Below, in pieces: positions 1-5,464 of a stretch of DNA of 5,543 nt. Each line of letters opens with the position of its first letter. The first letter of the stretch is position 1. A program made the translations under genes and the position numbers. The stretch is from Bacteroidota bacterium (GTDB lineage: Bacteria > Bacteroidota > Bacteroidia > Bacteroidales > VadinHA17). The notes beneath the pieces were generated by a model. The model saw only the letters and a program-made list of their open reading frames with translations, was not told the DNA's origin and did not search any database. The stretch is taken from contig JAUVHQ010000164.1 in assembly GCA_030593185.1 (NCBI GenBank), forward strand, positions 1-5,543, in the 5' to 3' direction.

Positions 1-821
1 AGCGTTGTCGGGTTCATTGTCTTACCCTCAACATAGAGTGATTCAACCTTCCTCACAAAATCAGTATTATCCAACACATTGCAGTCTGATATTTTCTGAA
101 TTTCAATTATTGAAACATCTTCAACAAAGAGGAAGACATCTCTGATATCACCAATTTCATTATCCGTTGCCATCAAAACCTCCCAGAAAGTATAACACAA
201 AACAGGATCGATCTCATTAAACCGTGGCACAGCATTAGTGTGACGAAAGATATCAGTACTTCCAATTGTGGATAGTTCATCAAGCAAATAAAGCGGATTA
301 GTTCCGTCTTTGAGAATTTCTTTATCCGGTTTAAAAAGGATGTAGTAAGTTGCAACAGAGTTTTGAATAGAGTTTTTCTTAATTTGATTGTTCAATTTAT
401 CAGGTGAAATAGCAGAACTTCCGGAATATGGCAAATCCATAACACCTGCATTTTTCATATACCTCAGGATTTTTTCCGTAAGTATTTTTCCTTCCGATAA
501 AGATTTTTTATCCGTTTCTAAATTCAACAAAACTACAATATGATCAACAGAATCAAGAGTAAGATCAAGTAAACGCTTTGTAACCGGGATTTCCTGCTCT
601 TTAACAAGCACATACAAACTTTCAAGATTATGAGTGAACTCAGATATCTCTTCCATTCCAAACATAGCCCCACTACCCTTCAGGGTATGCATAACCCGGA
701 AAACCTCCTCAATATGTCTTGTGTCATCAGGATTATCCTCCAGTGCCAGAATAGCTTCCTCAAGACCGGAAACAAGTTCTTTAGCCTCCTCAATAAATTT
801 TTCCTGAAGATGATCTTTCAT
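1..821 (-). CDS. cheA: Chemotaxis histidine kinase CheA, N-terminal part (runs off the left edge)
   Basis: This is the N-terminal 273 residues of a CheA sensor kinase. CheA autophosphorylates on a histidine and passes the phosphate to CheY-type regulators in chemoreceptor arrays at the inner membrane. Residues 1-105 form a histidine phosphotransfer (P1) domain. The signature MHTLKGSGAMFG at residues 44-55 puts the phospho-accepting histidine at His45, close to its place in other CheA proteins. Residues 106-155 are a polar linker. Residues 156-241 (from YYILFKPDKEIL to VEDVSIIEIQ) form an alpha/beta module in the usual place of a regulator-docking or P2-like domain. Dimerisation, ATPase and CheW-like domains would lie beyond the window. 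The ATG at 821 is the only one available, because an in-frame stop lies 21 bases upstream. The leader is A-rich with no clear Shine-Dalgarno. The gene follows cheY by 85 bp on the same strand, so co-transcription is likely. The frame is open to the edge with no sign of decay. Confidence 0.93.
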   Translation of the reverse strand, partial: MKDHLQEKFIEEAKELVSGLEEAILALEDNPDDTRHIEEVFRVMHTLKGSGAMFGMEEISEFTHNLESLYVLVKEQEIPVTKRLLDLTLDSVDHIVVLLNLETDKKSLSEGKILTEKILRYMKNAGVMDLPYSGSSAISPDKLNNQIKKNSIQNSVATYYILFKPDKEILKDGTNPLYLLDELSTIGSTDIFRHTNAVPRFNEIDPVLCYTFWEVLMATDNEIGDIRDVFLFVEDVSIIEIQKISDCNVLDNTDFVRKVESLYVEGKTMNPTT

Positions 822-906
822 GTGTTTATTAGTAATTTTTCAACGGTTATATGGAACATCCTGAATAATCATTCTCCCAAGTGACACAACATTTATCATG
901 AATGTT

Positions 907-1272
907 TCATCTCAACACTTTTCTGATAGTAGTAATTAATTTTTCAGGCACAAAGGGTTTCACGATCCACCCTGTAGCCCCTGCCTCCCTGGCTTCAATT
1001 TTCTTATGTTTATGAGTTTCTGTGGTAAGGAAAAGTATTGGAACATTTTTATAATTATTACTCTTTCTGATTTCCTTAATAAGTTCAATACCATCCATAT
1101 TGGGCATATAAAGATCTGTAAGAACAAGATCAATATCCGGTTTTTCGAGATATTTAAGGGCATCAGAACCGTCTACTCCTAACACTACATTATATCCGGC
1201 TTTTTCAAGAGTAAATTTTACTGCTTCGCGTACACTTTCCGAATCTTCAACAAACATGATTGTCTTTGCCAT
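907..1272 (-). CDS. cheY: CheY-type single-domain response regulator
   Basis: This 121-residue protein is a stand-alone receiver domain with no output domain, the size of typical CheY proteins. All the receiver landmarks are visible. The acidic pair is Glu9-Asp10 (MFVEDSES). The phospho-accepting aspartate is Asp53 in LVLTDLYMPNMDG. The switch threonine is in FLTTE (Thr83 or Thr84), and the conserved lysine is Lys105 in GWIVKPF. The motif GATGWIVKPF is common in chemotaxis-associated CheY proteins rather than in DNA-binding regulators. The start at 1272 is preceded by AAGGAT, a modest ribosome binding site. The gene sits between the STAS gene (77-bp gap) and cheA (85-bp gap) on one strand. 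The obvious inference is that CheA is its phosphodonor and that it carries the signal to the motor or other output. Which apparatus it controls cannot be read from this window. Confidence 0.93.
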   Translation of the reverse strand: MAKTIMFVEDSESVREAVKFTLEKAGYNVVLGVDGSDALKYLEKPDIDLVLTDLYMPNMDGIELIKEIRKSNNYKNVPILFLTTETHKHKKIEAREAGATGWIVKPFVPEKLITTIRKVLR

Positions 1273-1349
1273 ATCCTTATATTATTTGTAATCATTTATT
1301 TCAACAGGTAATTTCGTAATCCGCAAAATACATCACGCAACCTGAAACT

Positions 1350-1673
1350 TTACGTCTTTAACAATTCCTCAAATCCCGAATTTATCAGCAAGTCCCTGTT
1401 TTCCTGATCAACATCAAATTCAACAGAAATTTTATTCTTTTCAGCTTTATATTTGTTCTGCAAAGAAATTACCAGTTGAAGGAAGCTCAGGTCGATCATA
1501 TCGGTATTCCTGATAATCATTTTCAGGTTTTTTGCACCACGGATTGCCGATTTTATTTCTTCCCTGATCTCATTTATATATCTTAACGACAACTCCCCTT
1601 CAGCTATAACACTCCTGATATTTGTATCATCATCGTTTTCTGTTGTAATAGAATATTTTCTGTTTTTATCCAT
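1350..1673 (-). CDS. Small STAS-domain protein, first gene of the chemotaxis operon
   Basis: The product is a 107-residue soluble protein that fits a single STAS domain (the anti-sigma-factor-antagonist fold). It has no signal peptide or membrane segment. A first strand pair (residues 18-28, IRSVIAEGELS) leads into a helix at 30-44, then a strand at 49-56 (NLKMIIRN). Next comes the signature loop DMIDLSFLQLVISLQ at 58-72. In SpoIIAA-type proteins this loop reads D-S-S-G-L, with the phosphorylated serine last in the D-x-S triplet. Here D61-L62-S63 keeps that serine, but the following glycine is Phe64. The domain could therefore be phosphoregulated or could be a binding module only. It is transcribed with cheY and cheA. 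STAS genes next to chemotaxis genes are familiar, and a role as adaptor or localisation partner in the array is inferred, not shown. The ATG at 1673 follows an A/T-rich leader without a Shine-Dalgarno. Confidence 0.82.
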   Translation of the reverse strand: MDKNRKYSITTENDDDTNIRSVIAEGELSLRYINEIREEIKSAIRGAKNLKMIIRNTDMIDLSFLQLVISLQNKYKAEKNKISVEFDVDQENRDLLINSGFEELLKT

Positions 1674-1720
1674 TAACGCTATTTACGTTTAACAAAATAA
1701 GAATCTTGTAACTATTCAGT

Positions 1721-1748
1721 GTCTTTGTTTCGACTGCGCTCAGCATAA
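1721..1748. repeat. Candidate Bacteroidota dispersed intergenic repeat
   Basis: The core TTTCGACTGCGCTCAGC is much more GC-rich than the surrounding AT-rich spacer. It resembles a short sequence I have repeatedly seen between genes in Bacteroidota genomes (minus-strand form GCTGAGCGCAGTCGAAA). Within this window it occurs once, so its repetitive nature rests on recognition, not on anything countable here. The central CTGCGCTCAG is an imperfect palindrome (8 of 10 positions symmetric). It lies 48 bp upstream of the STAS start and could fall in that operon's leader or promoter. Confidence 0.45.
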
Positions 1749-1966
1749 AAAGTTTGGAATGCCTAATAAAAGAAATGCCTAAAATCGTAAATTTTTTGGA
1801 ATTATAATGTTCTGGCTTTCAGGGCTTATAAATTCTACATTATCTTCCAGCTAAAGATATGAATTAATTGGCGTTTAATGAAGAAACAAAATGGAAATTT
1901 GAAATAAGTAATAATATTTAATTGTCTCAATCAACAGTAAAACAGGTCATTGCAAAGAACTAACTT

Positions 1967-1984
1967 ATTTTTCTTAAGAAAAAT
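1967..1984. repeat. 18-bp perfect palindrome followed by a T tract
   Basis: ATTTTTCTT at 1967-1975 is the exact reverse complement of AAGAAAAAT at 1976-1984, with no spacer. A run of nine T residues follows at 1988-1996. The -33 box of the J-domain cassette promoter begins 20 bp downstream of the palindrome. With no loop and only two G:C pairs it would be a poor terminator hairpin. A protein-binding site or an AT-rich upstream promoter element is more plausible. Confidence 0.5.
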
Positions 1985-2000
1985 TAATTTTTTTTTAGAA

Positions 2001-2040
2001 AATGTTGCACATTGTTATACATTGTTATACATTTGTCATA
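2001..2040 (+). repeat. Four tandem 10-bp units, candidate operator
   Basis: The stretch divides into 10-bp units: AATGTTGCAC, ATTGTTATAC, ATTGTTATAC and ATTTGTCATA. The two central units are identical and the flanking units are degenerate. The 10-bp period puts each unit on nearly the same face of the helix, as expected for side-by-side binding of small dimeric repressors. The repeats cover the promoter from its -33 box to beyond its -7 box, so occupancy would block RNA polymerase. The ribbon-helix-helix protein encoded at 2402-2590, in the same transcription unit, is the obvious candidate ligand (inference). Confidence 0.6.
2005..2035 (+). promoter_or_regulatory. Bacteroidota-type promoter of the J-domain/RHH cassette
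   Basis: TTG at 2005-2007 is separated by 20 bp from TACATTTG at 2028-2035. This fits the Bacteroidota primary sigma factor pattern TTG-N(about 20)-TAnnTTTG with an exact -7 box. Transcription would begin near 2040-2042, leaving a leader of about 11-13 bases before the ATG at 2053. This argues that the in-frame ATG at 2002, which lies upstream of the -33 box, is not the start codon. Confidence 0.65.
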
Positions 2041-2052
2041 AAAATAAAACTA

Positions 2053-2391
2053 ATGGAATACTTTATTAACATAACTTCAGAGAATGCTCTTAAGTCGAAT
2101 TATAAGAAACTTGCCCGGCGTAACCATCCTGACAACGGAGGTGATACATCGCGGATGCAAACAATCAACCGGGAATATGAGTATTGGTGTAAGATACTGA
2201 ATAATAAATCACTACCATTGTCAGAAGTTAAGCGTGGTGATATTGTTTTTGTAAACGGTGTAGAAAGCGAAGTGCTCCTTGTATTTACGAAAACTTTCAA
2301 AGCAAAGTCAAAAGAGACCGACAGGGAAGCATTTTTTAACAAGAAAAACGGTGTTTGTCTGAATAATAATAGATTTAAAGCTTCATTCTAA
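2053..2391 (+). CDS. Small J-domain (DnaJ-like) protein with a C-terminal beta-rich domain
   Basis: With the start at 2053 the product has 112 residues. Residues 10-45 read as the core of a J domain: helix II (NALKSNYKKLARRN), the diagnostic HPD tripeptide at His25-Pro26-Asp27 followed by NGGDT, then helix III (MQTINREYEYW). Helix I is very short, so this is a minimal J domain of the sort found in some viral and mobile-element proteins. J domains stimulate ATP hydrolysis by DnaK/Hsp70, and the HPD is the essential contact. Residues 58-112 (from SEVKRGDIVFVNG to NRFKASF) look like a small beta-rich module of unknown role. There is no Gly/Phe linker or zinc domain, so it is not a general DnaJ. 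I chose ATG 2053 over in-frame ATG 2002 because a promoter lies between them and the extra 17 residues add nothing to the J fold. It lies 10 bp ahead of the RHH gene. Confidence 0.8.
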   Translation: MEYFINITSENALKSNYKKLARRNHPDNGGDTSRMQTINREYEYWCKILNNKSLPLSEVKRGDIVFVNGVESEVLLVFTKTFKAKSKETDREAFFNKKNGVCLNNNRFKASF

Positions 2392-2401
2392 GAACAGTTT
2401 T

Positions 2402-2590
2402 ATGGCGGTAAAAGATAAAAAAGTTCCAACAGGTTTCAGGTTATCACCTGAGAATATGAAGCTTTTGGACGATCTTGAAAACTCACTTGGATTGAACAGA
2501 TCGAGTGTAGTTAATATGATCCTCACCCTTGTACGTAACAACAGGAAGACTATTATACAACTCCTTTCAATTGCAATACGGGAGAAATAA
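2402..2590 (+). CDS. Small ribbon-helix-helix DNA-binding protein
   Basis: This 62-residue protein has the length and layout of a ribbon-helix-helix (Arc/CopG/MetJ-type) regulator. A basic N-terminal arm (MAVKDKK) leads into the DNA-contacting strand at residues 8-14 (VPTGFRL). Helix A follows at 16-29 (PENMKLLDDLENSL), then the turn GLNRSS and helix B at 33-46 (RSSVVNMILTLVRN). A hydrophobic tail runs from 50 to 60. Such proteins bind DNA as dimers, often side by side on tandem repeats. It starts 10 bp after the J-domain gene stop on the same strand, so the two are almost certainly co-transcribed. No toxin-like partner is present, so an antitoxin role is not supported. Autoregulation through the 10-bp repeats at 2001-2040 is the most economical hypothesis. 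Accessory plasmid- or element-type regulation is the main alternative. Confidence 0.8.
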   Translation: MAVKDKKVPTGFRLSPENMKLLDDLENSLGLNRSSVVNMILTLVRNNRKTIIQLLSIAIREK

Positions 2591-2591
2591 T

Positions 2592-2610
2592 ATTTAGAAA
2601 GTTTTTCCTT
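2592..2610. repeat. 19-bp direct repeat, copy 1
   Basis: ATTTAGAAAGTTTTTCCTT begins two bases after the RHH stop codon. An exact copy in the same orientation lies at 4884-4902, where it spans the stop and last codons of the minus-strand SnoaL-like lipoprotein gene. Here it borders the pyrimidine-rich tract. A 5-bp GAAAG/CTTTC pair inside and just beyond it is too weak to call a terminator. Confidence 0.6.
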
Positions 2611-2613
2611 TCG

Positions 2614-2656
2614 CCCCCTCTCCCTTCTCCTTTTCTCCTTTTCTCTCTTCCCTTTT
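2614..2656. repeat. 43-base uninterrupted pyrimidine tract
   Basis: From 2614 to 2656 every plus-strand base is C or T, including two tandem copies of CCTTTTCT. Pyrimidine richness continues on both sides, with CTTTTGCCTT recurring near 2652 and 2750, almost up to the end of the peptidase gene. The minus strand would be a purine run in the 3' untranslated part of the peptidase transcript. Tracts of this kind can form triplex structures. Any function here is unknown. Confidence 0.75.
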
Positions 2657-2670
2657 GCCTTCTGCCCACA

Positions 2671-2741
2671 GTGAAATATGCTCCTTCCCCAGTGAAATAT
2701 TTTCGTACCTCAAATTTCACAGGGTAAACGTCGCATTTCAC
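2671..2741. repeat. Nested symmetric inverted repeat (two GTGAAAT, two ATTTCAC)
   Basis: GTGAAAT occurs at 2671-2677 and 2692-2698, and its reverse complement ATTTCAC at 2714-2720 and 2735-2741. Both same-orientation pairs are exactly 21 bp apart. Both inverted pairs share the centre at 2706, so the block is symmetric. The inner pair extends with CCC/GGG (2688-2690 and 2722-2724) past one mismatch, giving a possible hairpin of 10 pairs around a 15-base loop. The block lies between the convergent RHH and peptidase genes. It lacks a T tract in either direction, so an ordinary terminator is not clear. A dispersed intergenic repeat or a binding array is possible. Confidence 0.65.
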
Positions 2742-2785
2742 GTGGCAAGCTTTTGCCTTTTCTTCACCTCACTTCCTATTTCTTC

Positions 2786-4672
2786 CTACTCTTCGCCTTT
2801 TAGATATTTATCCAGGAACGCCAGTATCTTTCCCCACGATTCAATTTCATTTTTTTTCTTCCTGAAACCATGTCCTTCATCATCAAATACAACATACTCT
2901 ACAGGAACTCCATTGTTACGTGCTATTTCCACAATTTCATCCGATTCCACTTTCAGTACCCTGGGGTCGTTCGCTCCTTGAAGCACGATCATCGGTTTGG
3001 TGATATTTTTAGCATGAAATAGAGGAGAAATCCGATAAAGGTAAGCTGAGTCTGTTTCCGGGTTGCCCAATTCGGCATAAAGAGCTTCTCGCTGGGCTTC
3101 CCACCAGCTTGGAATGCTTTTTAAAGTCCTGAGCCAGTTAGTGACACCGAAAATATCCACCCCCACATCAAATTCTTCTGGTGCAAAAGCAAGTGCTGCA
3201 ACTACCATATAGCCACCATATGATCCGCCAATGATACCAATCTTATTCGTATCTACCCAGCCAGTTTCAGCCAGGAAATCTTTGGCATAGATACAATCCT
3301 GAAGATCATCTTCACCATGTTTCAGGTCGTCCATAGCATAAAAAGTCTTACCATAACCGCTGCTTCCCCTGTTATTAACGGCAATAACAGCATATCCGTG
3401 ATTTGCAAGATATTGGTAACTGGCTCTGTAACCAATCCTTGACTGCCCACCCGGTCCGCCATGAACTGCAACAAGAGCAGGAACCCTGTTTTTCTCAGAA
3501 GCATTAACGGGTTTATAGAGAATTGAAGGAATTTCAACCCCGTCGAATGATGGATACCGGACTACCTCACCGTCAACCAGCCAATCCGGATTGATTTCAG
3601 GACTTAGACTACTGGTAAGTTTTTGATATTCGCCTGTTTCAAAATCATAGATATACAGGTTAGATGGCTGGCGTGAGTTACTTACATAGAATGCCATTTT
3701 ATCTTCATTATCAGAGATATTAACCGATGTAATATTCTGTCCCGGCAATTCAGGGAACTCAACCTCATTGCCGGTAGTCATATCAAACATTTTAATTACG
3801 GTTTGTGCATCCTGATTAATCCCGATAACCCTGTATTTATGATGGTATGAATGATATGCATACATAACATCCCATTCGGCTTCAAATACTTTTTCCTTTT
3901 CTCCTGTAGTTAAATTCATCTTCATCAGATATTTGAATTCGCTATTCTCATCAGTCAGGTAGTAAAGATATTCGTTATCCGCACTGAAATCAACCGGAGA
4001 AAAGGTTATATCACCTTCATGTTCAGAAAGAAGTTTTGTCTCACCGGTTTCAAAATTATACAGGAACATATTGTTATTCAACTGGGTAATAGTTTTGGTC
4101 AAAGCCATAAGTTCTTTATCTTCAGAGATTGATCCGTAATTGAAACCTTTTTTGTTTTCGAAGACCATTTCAGGTTCCATGGTATGAAGAAAAACTTCAA
4201 TCAGGTCCATAAACCTCGGATCGCGTTTATTGGAGAGATAAAAGAAGCTTTTCCTGTCGTGGCTCCACCCTCCGAATGAAGCCCTTGCGGTTGAATCGGG
4301 AGTTATGTCATGAATTGACCCATCGGTTTCCCTTACAAAAAGATGATTGATCTCGTTGCCACCCTGGTCTGAAATTAATATAATCCGCTCGTCTTCAGGG
4401 AAATATGACACTCCGTAGGTTGACTCCTGCCGGTCGGTAATTTGCTGTGGTTCACCACCCTCAACACTTACCTCGAATGCATTATAAATTCCTGTTTCAT
4501 TACTTGTAAACAATATCTTTTTTCCATCAGGAGAAAAAGAGCTTCCGAAAACAGAGGTATTCTCCATGAACTGGTTGATGGAATACTGCACAATCTTTTT
4601 CTGTTTCCCGGTTTGGCAGCCAAAGAAAAGAAAAGGTGTCAGAAGCAAGATTAGAAAACTCGATTTTTTCAT
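2786..4672 (-). CDS. S9-family prolyl oligopeptidase-like serine peptidase, lipoprotein
   Basis: With the start at 4672 the product has 628 residues. Residues 1-19 are a lipoprotein signal peptide (MKKSSFLILLLTPFLFFGC) with the lipidated cysteine at Cys19. The residues after it (QTGKQKK) are basic rather than acidic, so a periplasm-facing anchor is likelier than surface export. Residues 30-375 form a beta-propeller built of WD40-like/TolB-type strands (for example SSFSPDGKKILFTS and VDFSADNEYLYYLT). Residues 380-628 are the alpha/beta-hydrolase domain: oxyanion segment HGGPGG at 404-409, nucleophile Ser484 in GGSYGGYM, Asp569 in GANDPRV, His601 in DEGHGF. The triad is complete. The family cleaves dipeptides or acylated residues from short peptides; substrate class is not readable here. 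The frame continues up to an ATG at 4786, but that would bury the signal peptide. A terminator upstream (4802-4828) implies its own promoter in 4673-4800, where I found no exact consensus. Confidence 0.93.
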   Translation of the reverse strand: MKKSSFLILLLTPFLFFGCQTGKQKKIVQYSINQFMENTSVFGSSFSPDGKKILFTSNETGIYNAFEVSVEGGEPQQITDRQESTYGVSYFPEDERIILISDQGGNEINHLFVRETDGSIHDITPDSTARASFGGWSHDRKSFFYLSNKRDPRFMDLIEVFLHTMEPEMVFENKKGFNYGSISEDKELMALTKTITQLNNNMFLYNFETGETKLLSEHEGDITFSPVDFSADNEYLYYLTDENSEFKYLMKMNLTTGEKEKVFEAEWDVMYAYHSYHHKYRVIGINQDAQTVIKMFDMTTGNEVEFPELPGQNITSVNISDNEDKMAFYVSNSRQPSNLYIYDFETGEYQKLTSSLSPEINPDWLVDGEVVRYPSFDGVEIPSILYKPVNASEKNRVPALVAVHGGPGGQSRIGYRASYQYLANHGYAVIAVNNRGSSGYGKTFYAMDDLKHGEDDLQDCIYAKDFLAETGWVDTNKIGIIGGSYGGYMVVAALAFAPEEFDVGVDIFGVTNWLRTLKSIPSWWEAQREALYAELGNPETDSAYLYRISPLFHAKNITKPMIVLQGANDPRVLKVESDEIVEIARNNGVPVEYVVFDDEGHGFRKKKNEIESWGKILAFLDKYLKGEE

Positions 4673-4801
4673 AATGTAATTGCTTAGGTTAAAATATGTT
4701 TTAAGGCTATAGGTTTCTTGTTTCTTATTTTGACGTTTTCTGGTATTTGCAAAATTGTTTGACTTAAAGGACAAACAATAATACATAATACCCTCATTAT
4801 G

Positions 4802-4828
4802 AAAAAAACCGGGGCAGAAATACCCCGG
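4802..4828 (-). terminator. Intrinsic terminator of the SnoaL-like lipoprotein gene
   Basis: CCGGGG at 4809-4814 pairs perfectly with CCCCGG at 4823-4828 around an 8-base loop. Read on the minus strand, the G:C hairpin is followed directly by seven T residues (the A run at 4802-4808). It lies 57 bp past the stop of the SnoaL-like gene and ahead of the peptidase gene, so it should separate their transcription. Confidence 0.9.
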
Positions 4829-4883
4829 ATATAATTAAATATTTATCAGTATTATATAAAAGCAATTTGGTTTTTTACCAGGA

Positions 4884-4902
4884 ATTTAGAAAGTTTTTCC
4901 TT
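4884..4902. repeat. 19-bp direct repeat, copy 2
   Basis: This is identical to the sequence at 2592-2610. On the minus strand it encodes the last codons (GKTF) and the stop of the SnoaL-like lipoprotein, plus two bases beyond. The flanks differ on both sides. Confidence 0.6.
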
Positions 4903-5401
4903 CAACATCTTTTTCAAAGAATGACATATCAATCCATGCAAGCATAACGATCTTCCAATCCCCTTTTATCTTCTCCATAAACCGTATTTCCTTGGAGTGA
5001 GTATCCATCGGTTCACCATTCATCTTAAAGTGCATTGTCTGATTAAAATAGACCATAGCATTATTCCCGCTAATATTAATATTCCAGTTTGACTTCTCAA
5101 CCTTATAATCGCTATATGCCGACCAGTCAGACTGGGTACTGGCCCTGAAATATTTCGTAATATCCTCAAATCCAATTATTTCCCTATATCCCTGGCTTCC
5201 TACCGAAATGTAAATAGCTTTCTCTTCCTGGACAAAAGCATCTAATACTGCCACCAGATCCTGTTTCAGATATGCAGAAGTTTCATTAATGAGAACTTTC
5301 TTAATAGCAGCTTTTTCGGCATCAATATCAACCGATTTTTTAGAACATCCTGAAATAACAAATAACATTGCAATGAAAATAAATAAAAAAGATTTTTTCA
5401 T
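4886..5401 (-). CDS. SnoaL/DUF4440-like lipoprotein (NTF2 fold)
   Basis: With the start at 5401 the product has 171 residues. Residues 1-19 are a lipoprotein signal peptide (MKKSFLFIFIAMLFVISGC) with lipobox ISGC and lipidated Cys19, followed by SKKSVD without an acidic surface-export signal. Residues 28-160 match the plan of the SnoaL/DUF4440 branch of the NTF2-like fold. An N-terminal helix (EKAAIKKVLINETSAYLKQD) leads to a segment describing a cone-shaped pocket (IYISVGSQGYREIIGFEDIT). Paired strands close the domain (NAMVYFNQTMHFKM and RFMEKIKGDWKIVMLAWID). Such proteins bind small ligands or act as accessory domains, and no catalytic residue can be assigned. An in-frame ATG at 5425 would add eight residues before the signal peptide; the MKKS start is the better one. 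It ends at a strong terminator and is transcribed separately from the peptidase gene. Confidence 0.82.
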   Translation of the reverse strand: MKKSFLFIFIAMLFVISGCSKKSVDIDAEKAAIKKVLINETSAYLKQDLVAVLDAFVQEEKAIYISVGSQGYREIIGFEDITKYFRASTQSDWSAYSDYKVEKSNWNINISGNNAMVYFNQTMHFKMNGEPMDTHSKEIRFMEKIKGDWKIVMLAWIDMSFFEKDVEGKTF

Positions 5402-5464
5402 AACTTGGGGTTTTATCAAATTCATTATTATTGATTTATATAGTGTAAACCTCTCGGTTTCAAT

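Larger units (their letters stand above)
1674..2004. other. AT-rich divergent intergenic region without a recognisable gene
   Basis: This is the left and main part of the 379-bp gap between the minus-strand chemotaxis operon and the plus-strand J-domain cassette. I found no convincing coding frame, tRNA or structured RNA in it; the few ATG starts stop within about ten codons. It must hold the promoter for the STAS-cheY-cheA operon, but I see no exact TAnnTTTG box on the minus strand. It does hold a repeat-like sequence at 1721-1748, two direct copies of AATGCCTAA (1758-1766 and 1774-1782, 16 bp apart), an inverted pair ATAATGT/ACATTAT (1804-1810 and 1837-1843), and an 18-bp perfect palindrome at 1967-1984. 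Confidence 0.7.

Noticed and set aside
630..884. Plus-strand 84-residue open frame over the CheA start
   Set aside because: It is antisense to the CheA phosphotransfer domain, whose His45 motif shows which strand codes.
2001..2040. Tandem repeats as a CRISPR array or plasmid origin iterons
   Set aside because: The units are 10 bp with no spacers and no cas genes, and there is no replication initiator gene in the window. A promoter operator explains their position better.
2002..2052. Upstream in-frame ATG for the J-domain protein, giving 129 residues
   Set aside because: The ATG at 2002 lies before the -33 box of an exact promoter, and the extra 17 residues are translated from the 10-bp tandem repeats. 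The ATG at 2053 has an A-rich leader and begins the J fold directly.
2402..2590. RHH protein as the antitoxin of a toxin-antitoxin pair
   Set aside because: The partner is a J-domain protein, not a RelE/ParE, PIN or other toxin fold, and no other small gene lies nearby on that strand.
2553..2741. Minus-strand open frame rich in Arg, Lys, Glu and Gly
   Set aside because: It is a by-product of the purine run opposite the pyrimidine tract, is low in complexity, and overlaps the end of the RHH gene.
2655..2981. Plus-strand 108-residue open frame
   Set aside because: Its second half lies antisense to the conserved catalytic end of the S9 peptidase, and its first half is translated from the inverted repeat and C/T-rich sequence. 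It has Ser/Phe-rich composition and no family features.
4673..4786. N-terminal extension of the S9 peptidase by 38 residues
   Set aside because: It would place a charged stretch before a textbook lipoprotein signal peptide. The MKKSS start at 4672 is far better.
5402..5425. Eight-residue N-terminal extension of the SnoaL-like protein
   Set aside because: The MKKS start at 5401 gives a standard signal peptide; the extension has no support.
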